33,838 nucleotides of DNA from positions 1-33,838 of the forward strand of contig JAPKYO010000023.1 in the NCBI GenBank assembly GCA_026394265.1, in the 5' to 3' direction. Made by a program: the position numbers and the translations under genes. Below the pieces are notes generated by a model. The model was not told the DNA's origin. It saw nothing but the letters and a program-made list of their open reading frames with translations, and made no database searches. Numbering within the stretch: the first letter of the stretch is position 1; each line of letters starts with the position of its first letter. Source of the DNA: Candidatus Bathyarchaeota archaeon. GTDB lineage: Archaea; Thermoproteota; Bathyarchaeia; TCS64. This document shows, piece by piece, positions 15,247 through 23,786 of the stretch.

Positions 15247-15261
15247 TAACTAGTATCGCCG

Positions 15262-16257
15262 GTGCATAGAATGCTAGACAAGACAGAGCTAACGACCCAA
15301 CTACAGACAAGGTACAGGGACATCCAGAAACCAGAGGCAAAGTCCATGATGAGGATACAGGACGAGATCCTCTCCGCCCTACGTGACCACCTCAGGAGCA
15401 TAGGGTTCATAGAGATACTCGCCCCCATCATCGGCCCCGCCACCGACCCGGGCATCAGGGGCGCGAGCCAGGTCTCCTTCGACTACTACGGGACCACCTA
15501 CAAGATCATGAGCAGCATGATTCTCTACAAGCAGATGGCGGTCAACAGCTTCGACAGGGTCTTCGCCCTCAGCCCCAACATCAGGCTCGAGCCAGACGCG
15601 ACCAGGGAGACGGGGCGCCACCTCAGCGAGTTCAGGCAACTCGACCTGGAGATCGCCAACGCCAGCTACTTCGACGCCATGGCGATCGGCGAGCAGATGG
15701 TCACCAAGGCCGTGAAGAGGGTCAAGGTCAACTGCGCCGAGGACCTAGAGGCGCTCGGCAGGGACCTGAAGAGCCCCAAGCCGGCGTTCAAGAAGGTCAC
15801 GCACCACGACGCCGTCGAGCTGCTATCGAAGAAGGGCTTCGAACTCAACCAGGGTGAGGAGATCCCGTGGGAGGCCGAGTCGGCGCTGAGCAAGAGCTTC
15901 GGCGACTTCTTCTGGATCATCGACTACCCCCGGTCGGCTCGGGGCTTCTACGACAGGGAGGACGAGGCGCGCCCCGGCACCCTCCTCGACTTCGACCTAT
16001 TCTACCCCGAGGGCTACGGCGAGGCCATAAGCGGCGGGGAGCGCGAGTACAAGTACGACAGGGTCGCGGGCAGGATGCTCTCCACGGGCGAGGTCCCCGA
16101 GGCGTACAAGTGGTACCTGCAGATGCTAAAGGAGGGCACGACCCCCTCGGCGGGCTTCGGCATAGGCGTCGAGCGCCTCACCCGCTACATCTGCGGCAAG
16201 GAGTACATCTGGGACTCGGTGCCCTTCCCCAAGGTGCCGGGCATCATCTCACCCTAA
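15262..16257 (+). CDS. asnA: Archaeal asparagine synthetase A (AsnRS-like catalytic domain)
   Basis: This is a class II aminoacyl-tRNA synthetase catalytic core with no anticodon-binding domain, like the archaeal asparagine synthetase derived from AsnRS/AspRS. It would make asparagine from aspartate and ATP. Motif 2 region: ETGRHLSEFRQLDLEIA. Motif 3: GFGIGVERLTRYI. The tRNA-binding OB fold expected before residue 30 is absent; 331 residues fits the stand-alone enzyme. The start is GTG 15262 or ATG 15271; the ATG is more typical. The divergent Lrp/AsnC gene supports an amino acid metabolism role. It overlaps the convergent membrane protein gene by 9 bases. Confidence 0.9.
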   Translation: MHRMLDKTELTTQLQTRYRDIQKPEAKSMMRIQDEILSALRDHLRSIGFIEILAPIIGPATDPGIRGASQVSFDYYGTTYKIMSSMILYKQMAVNSFDRVFALSPNIRLEPDATRETGRHLSEFRQLDLEIANASYFDAMAIGEQMVTKAVKRVKVNCAEDLEALGRDLKSPKPAFKKVTHHDAVELLSKKGFELNQGEEIPWEAESALSKSFGDFFWIIDYPRSARGFYDREDEARPGTLLDFDLFYPEGYGEAISGGEREYKYDRVAGRMLSTGEVPEAYKWYLQMLKEGTTPSAGFGIGVERLTRYICGKEYIWDSVPFPKVPGIISP

Positions 16258-17742
16258 GATCCTATCCAGCTCCCCTCTGTTCACGACGTAGACCCTGATC
16301 CCCGAGTTTTCGTATGCCTCGACTAGTAGAAGAGGCGAGACACCCTGAACCGCGGAGTAGACCGCCTCCGCGTCACCGCCGTACCTCACCCAGACCGTGA
16401 CCCTGTGATTCGCCAGCCACTTCACGTACTCGATGGGATCGGAGACACCATAGTACTGGGGGGCGTAGTGGTTGCTGATGAGGCTCTTCTCTGGAAGCTC
16501 CCATCGGCTGATGAACCTGTAGTTCATCATAGGGTAGTCGCAGACGATGGTTCCACCCGAGACCATGTATAGTTTCCACGTCTCGTCGGCTATGCTCATC
16601 GTCGTCGTTGTTTCGGTCTGGAAGCTGGAGTAGGCCGTGACGACGGGGTAGAAGGCGATGGCTGAGACGGCTAGGAGCAGTATCGAGAACCTCTTGTATT
16701 GGCGCCCCCAGCGTTGGAGAAGTGCCGCGAATATTATTGGTAACCCTAGGGCGGCGATGGGGGTCACCATGCGTAGCATGATGAGCAGCATTCTGGGGTC
16801 GGCTCCGATGTAGGTCACGAAGATTGGCGTGGAGACGGCGGCGGTCGGGAGGAAGTAGACGAGTTGGTAGTCCCTCGGTTTCCTGAACAACGTGTAGACG
16901 AAGTAGAGGGGGAGCGCCGCGGCGGCGGATAGTATCAGTATCCCCGTCGGCTTCGTCGGCCACACGCTCAGCTTCCATGATGCCCACGCCAACATCGCGT
17001 CGAGGAACGGCTTACCGCCCCCACCCGGGGCGCCCGAGAAGATGTTGTACAGGCTCCAGTATAGGTTGTAGAATGGGTTCCCCGTCTGGTTGTACAGGTA
17101 GTAGGATGCTAGCCCCGTCACGAATAGCCACCCGATGAGCATCGGGAGTCGCCCCGTTGTGAACCTCTCCGTGATGAGTATCCACGCGACGACTATGGCG
17201 GAGGCGAGGAGCAGCTCGGTCCTGCTCTGCCCCGCGAGCCCGAGGAGCAGGCCCGACCAGAATGGTCGGCTACTGGAGAGGTATAGCGAGGCGAGTAGGA
17301 GGGTGATCGCCATGGTGTCCTGTAGTGCCAGAGCATCGAAGACTGCGGCCACCGGGAACGCGGCGAAGATGAGCCCCGCCCAGAGCCCGACTCGGGGCGA
17401 AGCGAACCTCCGACCAATCAAGCAGACCAAAGCCGCGTTGAGGGCGCCCAGAACCATGTTTAGAAACCGGAAAGGCTGGATGCCGGGGGAACCCGCCACG
17501 CCCATAAGCGCCGCCTCGACGATGTGCGGGAACATCCCCCAGTAATACTCGCAGCCGTTAAGGTCCCAGAGACGCCACTGGGGGAAGCCCAACCTCAGGC
17601 TGAACCAACTGATCTGCCAGTGGTGGTAGCTGTCCCAGTTCCAGTCGAGGGGCAGAAGCTGGAGAACAAGCACCCTAGCGGCTATCGCTAGGCTGAGCAC
17701 GAGGGATAGATCCCTGACGGGATGGGACGCGCCTGAAGCCAC
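16249..17742 (-). CDS. Multi-pass membrane glycosyltransferase-like protein (GT-C / PMT-ArnT type)
   Basis: A 497-residue protein with roughly ten or more hydrophobic helices over residues 10-375 and a soluble C-terminal tail. The first outer loop has LDWNWDSYHHW, an acidic motif of the kind used by polyprenyl-phosphate-sugar-dependent GT-C enzymes (PMT/ArnT, GT39/GT83 types). The helix-loop-helix pattern that follows, including VFDALALQDTMAITLLL, fits that group. It probably transfers a sugar outside the membrane. Donor and acceptor are unknown. Its stop overlaps the 3' end of asnA on the opposite strand. Confidence 0.75.
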   Translation of the reverse strand: MASGASHPVRDLSLVLSLAIAARVLVLQLLPLDWNWDSYHHWQISWFSLRLGFPQWRLWDLNGCEYYWGMFPHIVEAALMGVAGSPGIQPFRFLNMVLGALNAALVCLIGRRFASPRVGLWAGLIFAAFPVAAVFDALALQDTMAITLLLASLYLSSSRPFWSGLLLGLAGQSRTELLLASAIVVAWILITERFTTGRLPMLIGWLFVTGLASYYLYNQTGNPFYNLYWSLYNIFSGAPGGGGKPFLDAMLAWASWKLSVWPTKPTGILILSAAAALPLYFVYTLFRKPRDYQLVYFLPTAAVSTPIFVTYIGADPRMLLIMLRMVTPIAALGLPIIFAALLQRWGRQYKRFSILLLAVSAIAFYPVVTAYSSFQTETTTTMSIADETWKLYMVSGGTIVCDYPMMNYRFISRWELPEKSLISNHYAPQYYGVSDPIEYVKWLANHRVTVWVRYGGDAEAVYSAVQGVSPLLLVEAYENSGIRVYVVNRGELDRILG

Positions 17743-17774
17743 AAAAATATGTAATGGTTAGATGTAGATAAATA

Positions 17775-18149
17775 TTAGAGTAGGCTCTTGAGCCCCGGGT
17801 CCTTCTTCTCTAGTTCCCTGCACTTTTCGATGGTCTCGAAGGCGCGCCTTATGTGTGGGACTGTGATGGAGCCGCCGACGATGACGCAGACGTTGAGGGC
17901 ATCGTATAGCTCCTTGTCGGTTATGCCGAGCTGGATGCAGCGGACGACGTGGTATGTTACGCAGTCGTCGCAGCGCAGCACCATGCTCGTGGTTAGCCCG
18001 AGTAGCTCAAGCGTCTTCTCGTCGAGCGCCCCCTTCTCGTAGGCGCGGCTGTCGAGCGCCCAGAACCTCTTCAGCCCGAGGTGGCCGCAGTTGAGGATGC
18101 GCTCGTTCATCTCCTTCCGGAACGCGTTGTACTCGTTTAGATCCTTCAT
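17775..18149 (-). CDS. AhpD / carboxymuconolactone decarboxylase-like protein
   Basis: A 124-residue helical protein with the CxxC-x3-H motif CDDCVTYH (C60, C63, H67) inside GLTTSMVLRCDDCV, followed by GITDKELYDALNV. This is the alkyl hydroperoxidase D-like redox form. It is distinct from the AhpD-like protein at 8036-8437 in sequence and spacing, so they are not a recent duplication. It is divergent from trmI. Confidence 0.88.
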   Translation of the reverse strand: MKDLNEYNAFRKEMNERILNCGHLGLKRFWALDSRAYEKGALDEKTLELLGLTTSMVLRCDDCVTYHVVRCIQLGITDKELYDALNVCVIVGGSITVPHIRRAFETIEKCRELEKKDPGLKSLL

Positions 18150-18231
18150 GGGGTGGGGTTCATATTCACGAGGCTAAAAACTCTGCCACTGGGGGTGAAG
18201 GTTTTATTCCGCCCCGCTCCCATGGTTCGCC

Positions 18232-19002
18232 GTGAAGACCATATCCGAGGGCGACGACGTCCTTCTCTACCTCGACCGGGAGCGAACCTACCAGCTCAGG
18301 GTTAAGGCCGGGGAGCAGTTTCACACACATAAAGGATTCATCATACTCGACGACATGATAGGCAAGCCCTTCGGCTCCACTGTGGCAAGCAGCCTCGGCA
18401 TAAACTTCTACGCCCTCCGCCCCCTCGTCAGGGACAGGGTGCTCAAGACGGATAGGAGGACACAGGTTCTCTACCCGAAGGACATAGGGTACATCCTCTA
18501 CCAGCTCGGCATAGGGAATGGTTCAACCGTCGTCGAGGCGGGTACTGGCAGCGGGGCCTTGACGATGTCCCTGGCAAACGCCGTCATGCCAGACGGGAAG
18601 GTCTACACGTACGAGATAGATGAGAGAAGTCAGAAGATCGCGGCGGGGAACATCGACAGGTCGGGTCTCCGCCCCTTAGTCGAGATGAAGCTCGGGGACA
18701 TAACGCAGGGCATCGCGGAGAGGGGTGTGGACGCCGTGACGCTCGACTTGGCGACTCCCTGGCTCGTCATCGACCACGCCTGGGAGGCCCTAGCGGGGAG
18801 CGGCGTCTTCCTCAGCTTCAGCCCAACTATAGAGCAGGTGATGAAAACCGTCTACGCCCTCGAGGCGAAGCCCTTCATCGAGGTAGAGACCGTGGAGCTA
18901 ATCATGCGCCGCATCACGGTGGCGGAGAACAAGACGCGCCCTGAGACGCTGATGATAGGCCACTCGGGGTACCTGACCACGGCGCGTAAGGTAATTCCTT
19001 AG
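18232..19002 (+). CDS. trmI: tRNA (adenine-N1)-methyltransferase TrmI
   Basis: Archaeal TrmI methylates N1 of adenines 57 and 58 in the T-loop of tRNA using SAM. The 256-residue protein has an N-terminal beta domain (to about residue 80), the family strand PKDIGYILYQLGIGNGSTV and the SAM motif VEAGTGSGALTMSLA. Motif IV appears as DAVTLDLATPW. Length is normal. The start is GTG 18232; a TATA-like GTTTTATTC (about 18199-18208) suggests a leaderless or very short-leader transcript. Confidence 0.92.
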   Translation: MKTISEGDDVLLYLDRERTYQLRVKAGEQFHTHKGFIILDDMIGKPFGSTVASSLGINFYALRPLVRDRVLKTDRRTQVLYPKDIGYILYQLGIGNGSTVVEAGTGSGALTMSLANAVMPDGKVYTYEIDERSQKIAAGNIDRSGLRPLVEMKLGDITQGIAERGVDAVTLDLATPWLVIDHAWEALAGSGVFLSFSPTIEQVMKTVYALEAKPFIEVETVELIMRRITVAENKTRPETLMIGHSGYLTTARKVIP

Positions 19003-19036
19003 CAATTTTATTTACTTACACGAAGTCTTCTATCTC

Positions 19037-20044
19037 ATGGAGCTAGTCAAGCCAAGGCGCCTACGCGTTGGGGACACCATCCGCGTCGTGGCGCCGGCGA
19101 GTAGCATGGATATACTCGACAGGAACGTCGTCAACAGGGGGGTAGAGAACCTCCAAAAACTCGGGTTTAAGGTCGAGGTGAGTCCCCACGCTAGCCGCCG
19201 CCGCGGCCACGCCTCCGGAACCACCGAGGAGAGGGCGGAGGACTTCATGGGCGCCTTCACGGACAAAAACGTCGACGGCATCGTGGCGGTCTGGGGAGGC
19301 TGGAACTCCAACGACATCATCGACCAACTCGACTACGCGGCGATACGCAGGAACCCCAAGGTCTTCATCGGCTACAGCGACATTACGGTGCTGAACGTCG
19401 CCCTGCTGGAGAAGGCGGGTCTCGTAAACTTCCAGGGACCCGCGCTCGTCACATGGGCACACGCCCACCTCATGGAGTGGGAGGTGAATGATTTCAAGGA
19501 GGCCACCATGTCTACGGTTACCCCGAGGACGCTCGAAGCGGCGCCGACGTACATCGACGACCCCCTCTACTACCTACACCCGGAGAAGCCGCCGCAGGAG
19601 ACCGCGAACCCGGGGTGGAAAACCTATCACGGAGGCGAGGCGGGTGGCATGCTCGTAGGCGGGCACCTGGGTACACTCCTAGCGCTCGCGGGGACGGATT
19701 ACTGGCCGGAACTAAGGGGCAGGATTCTCTTCGTTGAGGAGGATGAGGAGGGTGGGCCGACGGGAAGGATCGCCCGGGAGTTCAGGCAGCTTGAGCAGGC
19801 AGGCGCGTTTGGGGAGATAAACGGCCTGATGGTGGGCAGGATACCATCCGTCGCAGGGTTGAAGGAGGGCGACTCATTGGAGATGATCCTCGACGATTGT
19901 CTGACGGGCTACGATTTCCCGGTAGTTACGGGTGTTGATCTGGGGCACACAAACCCGATTGCCACCATACCGGTGGGTGTTAAGGCTATACTGGACGCAG
20001 GCGAGAGGAGATTAGTGTATTTGGACGCAGGCGTCAACGATTAA
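19037..20044 (+). CDS. S66-family peptidase (LD-carboxypeptidase / MccF-like)
   Basis: S66 serine peptidases cleave an amide next to a D-amino acid or, in MccF, a microcin phosphoramidate. The catalytic serine is in IGYSDITVL (S114), a glutamate is expected in the RILFVEEDEEG region, and the histidine lies in DLGHTNPIATIP near the C-terminus. The N-terminal RLRVGDTIRVVAPAS pattern is typical, and 335 residues fits. Archaea lack murein, so a role in detoxification or peptide recycling is more likely than cell-wall turnover. The substrate is not known. Confidence 0.88.
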   Translation: MELVKPRRLRVGDTIRVVAPASSMDILDRNVVNRGVENLQKLGFKVEVSPHASRRRGHASGTTEERAEDFMGAFTDKNVDGIVAVWGGWNSNDIIDQLDYAAIRRNPKVFIGYSDITVLNVALLEKAGLVNFQGPALVTWAHAHLMEWEVNDFKEATMSTVTPRTLEAAPTYIDDPLYYLHPEKPPQETANPGWKTYHGGEAGGMLVGGHLGTLLALAGTDYWPELRGRILFVEEDEEGGPTGRIAREFRQLEQAGAFGEINGLMVGRIPSVAGLKEGDSLEMILDDCLTGYDFPVVTGVDLGHTNPIATIPVGVKAILDAGERRLVYLDAGVND

Positions 20045-20591
20045 TATTGCCCCATATATTAGGGATAATCCCGGTTATTTGAGTTGTTCTTATTAGATGA
20101 GAGAATAACCTTTTAGCTTGATACAATTATAGATAAAAGGTGCCGTAGCCGCGGGCAATGGGCTTCCAAGGAACGGTAAGGCTGCGCTCTCTACTTGCCC
20201 AAGGGGGAGGCCGCCCCAACGGTAACGCGGAACGACGTTCGACGCGGCGCGGCTCCTTACTTCTAAAGCCTTGATGACATACGGATAAAACCCCCACCCC
20301 ACACACTAATAACGATATAATACAAAACAAGTACATGAGATGGGGTGGTTTCTACACCAACTAGTTAAAAATAGGGGGTTCTTCAACACACCCCTGACGG
20401 TTCCCAATTACGACACCTAACACGAAACATCGTGGCTTGGGCAGAGCCCAGAATCCCATGTAGAATGCAATCCATGTACGCTTGATTGGTGACATACAAT
20501 CTAAATAGTATCGAGAGCATCCCAGCCGCCCCTCGACGCGTGCATAAGATAAATCTAAATCATCCTCGAAGCCTACGATAACTGAACCGGA
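20045..20591. other. Long intergenic region holding a candidate RNA gene
   Basis: No convincing protein frame. It contains the GC-rich foldable segment listed separately (20133-20259), a short hairpin TGGGC-AGA-GCCCA at 20438-20450, and a TATA-like stretch (GATAAATCT, about 20547-20556) placed to start the M42 peptidase transcript. Confidence 0.5.
20133..20259 (-). ncRNA. Candidate structured RNA, unassigned
   Basis: A GC-rich island in AT-rich spacer. A closing stem AGCCGCG (20147-20153) / CGCGGCT (20248-20254) encloses three hairpins: GGCAA (20154-20158) with TTGCC (20195-20199), GGGG with CCCC around 20203-20217, and CGCG-GAAC with GTTC-GA-CGCG at 20227-20246. The minus strand is favoured. 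A TATA-like GTTTTATCC (20281-20289) lies about 26 bases before 20259, and a CTTTT tract follows the closing stem at about 20136-20140. An octamer AACGGTAA occurs twice. It does not match SRP, RNase P, 5S or tRNA as far as I can tell. Confidence 0.4.
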
Positions 20592-21680
20592 TTGTTTGAC
20601 AAAGAGTCCATGAAACTCATGAAGGAGATGATGGAGGCCTTCGGCCCCTCGGGCTTCGAGAGGGAGGTAAACAGCCTCTTCAAGAAGCACATGACGCCCT
20701 ACGCCGACGAGGTCATCACGGACAAACTCGGCTCAGTCGGCTTCGTGGCGAAGGGCTCCGGGGATAGGCCCAGGGTACTCATCACGGGCCACACAGACGA
20801 GGTCGGATTCATAATCTCAAGCCTAACGGAGGAGGGCTACCTCACCTTCAACCAGCTCGGCGGGTGGTTCGACCAGGTCCTGCTTGGGCAGCGCGTCGTC
20901 ATACGGGGCAACAAGGGCGACGTCCACGGCATCATCGCATCCAAGCCCCCACACGTCCTGACCGAGGAGGAGAGGAAGAAGGTCGTCGAGAAGAAGGACA
21001 TGTTCATCGACGTCGGCGCCACGAGCAGGGCGGAGGTGGAGGAGTGCGGCATCAAGGTCGGAGACCCCGTCGTCCCATACAGCACATTCGAGCTCATACA
21101 GAACGGCAAAATCGCCATGGGCAAGGCATTCGACGACCGCATCGGCGCCTTCGTCTTCGCCGAGGCAATGAAGAGGATGAAGAAGCAGAAGATGACCCAC
21201 CCCAACACCGTCTACGGCGTAGCAACCGTCCAAGAGGAAGTCGGCCTCAGGGGGGCGACGACCATCGCACACGTCGTCGACCCAGACGTAGCAATCATAC
21301 TCGAAGTCGACATCGCGGGGGACGTCCCCGGGATAAAGCCGCAGGACGCCCAGGCGAAGATGGGGAAGGGTCCAAGTCTGCTCACCTTCGACGCGGGGAT
21401 GATCCCGAACCAGCCATTGAAGGAGTGGGTGATAGAGGTGGCGAGGCAGTGCCAGATCCCGCTCCAGCTAAGCCAGATGAAGGGCGGGCGGACGGACGGC
21501 GCACCCATCCACATGAGCAGGGCGGGCTGCCCCACCATCGTCATCAGCGTCCCCACGAGACACATACACAGCCACAGCGGCCTCCTCAGCCTCAAGGACA
21601 CAGAGAACACGGTCCGCCTCATCATGGAGCTGATAAAGAGGCTCGACGCGAAGACCGTCGAGGGCTTCACCGCCCTCTAG
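20592..21680 (+). CDS. M42-family metalloaminopeptidase (TET-type)
   Basis: M42 aminopeptidases form dodecameric tetrahedral shells and degrade peptides released by the proteasome. The metal ligands and catalytic residues are visible: TGHTDEVGF, FDDRIGAF, the QEEVGLRG pair of glutamates, the aspartate in EVDIAGD, and HIHSHSG at the C-terminus. Length 356-362 is normal. The start is TTG 20592 or ATG 20610; the ATG (MKLMKEMMEAFGPSG) aligns better with the family. The next gene follows 39 bases later on the same strand. Confidence 0.92.
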   Translation: MFDKESMKLMKEMMEAFGPSGFEREVNSLFKKHMTPYADEVITDKLGSVGFVAKGSGDRPRVLITGHTDEVGFIISSLTEEGYLTFNQLGGWFDQVLLGQRVVIRGNKGDVHGIIASKPPHVLTEEERKKVVEKKDMFIDVGATSRAEVEECGIKVGDPVVPYSTFELIQNGKIAMGKAFDDRIGAFVFAEAMKRMKKQKMTHPNTVYGVATVQEEVGLRGATTIAHVVDPDVAIILEVDIAGDVPGIKPQDAQAKMGKGPSLLTFDAGMIPNQPLKEWVIEVARQCQIPLQLSQMKGGRTDGAPIHMSRAGCPTIVISVPTRHIHSHSGLLSLKDTENTVRLIMELIKRLDAKTVEGFTAL

Positions 21681-21719
21681 GCGGAAACCTGATACCCACC
21701 ATTTCTAACATATGCCCCA

Positions 21720-22514
21720 ATGGGCGCAATCACCGTCAGAGACATCACCGATTCAAACATCGACGACGCCTTCAGGGTCTGCAGCCACGGCAAGCTCGAC
21801 GACCCCCTGCAGATGGAGGGCATAGAGCTGCGCCGCCGCTGGATACGGGGCATGAACAGGGAATATGGGACCTGCATCAAGGTCGCCTACCTCGACGAGA
21901 AACCCGTCGCCCTGCTGCAATTCTACGCGGAGGAGGCCGCCCAGTTCATCCCCCGGCCGAGAAGGGGCGTGGTCCTGCTCCGCTGCGTCTACAACCCCTT
22001 CGAGGAGACGCGTGGCAAGGGCGCGTCAACCGCGCTTGTGGAGAATCTCATCGAGGAGTGCAGGGCTCACCCGAGATGCCTCAGGGGAGCAGAGTGCAGC
22101 TTCATCGCGTCGGAGCCATTCAACACCGGGGAGGGCACCCCGATGGAGAAATTCTACGCCGCGAACGGCTTCGTGAGAATGGGCGACGAGATGATCTACA
22201 TGATAAACGGCGAATACACGCCGCCTAGGAAACCCGCGTGGAACCCGGACAGCGCAAACAGGGAGGCCGCCACGATCCTATACAACCCCACATGCGAATA
22301 CTCCTACGTGTCCGCGACGCGTCTAAGCGACGCAATAAGGAGCCTCTACCCGACGCTCCCCATCGAACTCATCGACCAGTGGCAGAAACCCGAGGCATCC
22401 CTGAGGTCCGCCAACCAGTGGCTAATCGTGAAGGGCACACCGATAAACAGCGGACTCAAAGACCGAGAGGCATTCGACCGGGAAGTCAGGAAGGCGGTCG
22501 AGAAGAGCAGATGA
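21720..22514 (+). CDS. GNAT acetyltransferase with C-terminal YoaP-like domain
   Basis: A 264-residue protein. Residues about 1-175 form a GNAT fold with the acetyl-CoA loop in ETRGKGASTALVENL and the following FYAANGFVR strand-helix. Residues about 185-264 resemble the YoaP-like thioredoxin-fold tail: ILYNPTCEYSY, then IDQWQKPE, then WLIVKGTPINSG. The two-domain order matches YoaP-type proteins; substrate unknown. Its stop overlaps the ATG of the HAD gene (ATGA at 22511-22514), so the two are probably translated together. Confidence 0.85.
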   Translation: MGAITVRDITDSNIDDAFRVCSHGKLDDPLQMEGIELRRRWIRGMNREYGTCIKVAYLDEKPVALLQFYAEEAAQFIPRPRRGVVLLRCVYNPFEETRGKGASTALVENLIEECRAHPRCLRGAECSFIASEPFNTGEGTPMEKFYAANGFVRMGDEMIYMINGEYTPPRKPAWNPDSANREAATILYNPTCEYSYVSATRLSDAIRSLYPTLPIELIDQWQKPEASLRSANQWLIVKGTPINSGLKDREAFDREVRKAVEKSR

Positions 22515-23125
22515 AGGGGCTGATCTTCGACCTCGGCGGAGTCGTCGTTGAGTGGAGCAACGCCGTGACCTACGGGTACATCGAGGAGCGATACGGCATA
22601 CCGGCGGACGAGTTCAGAAGGGAAGCCGAGAAGGGGATGCCCCGCGTGCAGACGGGGGAGGAAACGGAAGAGAATTGGATGAGGAGCATCTTCCAACGCT
22701 TCGACCACCCGGAGGGCTCCGAGGAGGTCTGGGGCAAGACATTCGAGGCCGCAAAGTACAACGAAGAAGTCTTCAAAATAATAGAGAGGCTGAGGGGAAA
22801 GGGATACAGGGTCGCGGCGCTTTCAAACCTTGAGCCATCACGGGCACGTTGGCTCAAGAAGCACGGAGTAGACGAACTCTTCGACGCCGTCATCTTCTCG
22901 TGCGAGGTCGGCATGAGGAAACCCGACCTCTCACCGGGGAACCAGAACGATTTAGCCATCTATCTGCTGACGCTGAGCCGACTCGGGTTAGAGGCCGAGG
23001 ATTGCATATTCGTTGACGATAACGTGAACTGCGTGGCGGCAGCCGAATTGACGGGCATGAAGTCGATACTGTTCAAAGACGCGGCGAAGTTGAGTGAAGA
23101 ACTCCGTGAAATGGGCGTAGTTTGA
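22511..23125 (+). CDS. HAD-superfamily hydrolase
   Basis: A 204-residue HAD phosphatase with motif I FDLGGVVVEW, where the second aspartate is replaced by glycine as in the haloacid dehalogenase/epoxide-hydrolase-N subgroup. Motif II is ALSNLEP, motif III lysine is in GMRKPD, and motif IV is IFVDDN. The cap is helical (residues about 15-80). After KPD it has LSPGNQNDLA where relatives continue directly into the IY helix, a small unusual insertion. I chose ATG 22511, which overlaps the GNAT stop. The substrate is not predictable. Confidence 0.87.
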   Translation: MKGLIFDLGGVVVEWSNAVTYGYIEERYGIPADEFRREAEKGMPRVQTGEETEENWMRSIFQRFDHPEGSEEVWGKTFEAAKYNEEVFKIIERLRGKGYRVAALSNLEPSRARWLKKHGVDELFDAVIFSCEVGMRKPDLSPGNQNDLAIYLLTLSRLGLEAEDCIFVDDNVNCVAAAELTGMKSILFKDAAKLSEELREMGVV

Positions 23126-23138
23126 CGCCGGAAACGGG

Positions 23139-23567
23139 TTAACCTATCGGGAAGGACCACCGGAGGATGTCCTTCACAGACTTGTTCACGTACTCGCCGC
23201 ACTTCTGGGCGATGTTCGTGGCGGTGATCACGCCGTAGATGACTCCGCCCTTGACGACGGGTACCCTCTTGATCCCCTTCGCCTGCATGAGCTCCGACGC
23301 CTTCAACAGGTCCTGGTCGGGATCAATCGTAACGAGGGGGGCCGACGTGATCTGCCTGAGCTGCGTCTTCTTCGGGTCCTTCTCGGTGGCAAGAATCTTG
23401 CTGACGAGGTCCCACTCCGTGACTATTCCGTAGGGTTTACCCTTCTCCAGTATTATTATGTAGCCTTTCCCCTGCTTCGCGAGCAGCTTAGCGGCATCGA
23501 CGACAGATGCCTCGATCTCGAGCGTGGGGAACTCCTTGTCCATGTAGTCCTTTACGTAGTATGACAT
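23139..23567 (-). CDS. CBS-pair protein
   Basis: A 142-residue protein made of two CBS motifs: about residues 5-60 (ASVVDAAKLLAKQGKGYIII, GIVTEWDL) and 72-130 (DLLKASELMQAKGIKRVPVV, YGVITATNIA). Such stand-alone pairs bind adenine nucleotides and act as energy or nucleotide sensors for unknown partners. It is convergent with the HAD gene and lies just downstream of the tRNA-Ser gene on the same strand. Confidence 0.9.
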   Translation of the reverse strand: MSYYVKDYMDKEFPTLEIEASVVDAAKLLAKQGKGYIIILEKGKPYGIVTEWDLVSKILATEKDPKKTQLRQITSAPLVTIDPDQDLLKASELMQAKGIKRVPVVKGGVIYGVITATNIAQKCGEYVNKSVKDILRWSFPIG

Positions 23568-23618
23568 GTTAGTACCATGAATTGTAGTGAAAACCGGCTA
23601 TATAGACGTTATTTGATT

Positions 23619-23704
23619 TGGCGCCGGGGATGGGATTCGAACCCATGTGAGCAAGGCTCACGGACTTAGCAGGCCCGCTCCCTACCAGGCTAGGAGACCC
23701 CAGC
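23619..23704 (-). tRNA. tRNA-Ser (GCT), CCA encoded
   Basis: The acceptor stem is GCTGGGG / CCCCGGC with one G-U pair and a G discriminator as expected for serine, followed by an encoded CCA (23619-23621). The anticodon stem CGGGC / GTCCG holds loop CTGCTAA, anticodon GCT. A long variable arm TGAGC-CTT-GCTCA confirms a class II tRNA, and the T-arm is ATGGG-TTCGAAT-CCCAT. No intron. A TATA-like CCTTAAAAT (23752-23760, minus strand) would give a leader of about 25 bases. Confidence 0.95.
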
Positions 23705-23786
23705 AGCCTACCCCACGACAGGGGTACGCTTTCATAGCAACTCAACCAGCCATTTTAAGGCTTTCTAGAATACCACTCAGGGGGAT

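Noticed and set aside
20141..20160. GTGCC-GTA-GCCGCGG resembles the conserved 16S rRNA 515 region.
   Set aside because: Only a short coincidence; the surrounding bases and stems do not fit 16S rRNA.
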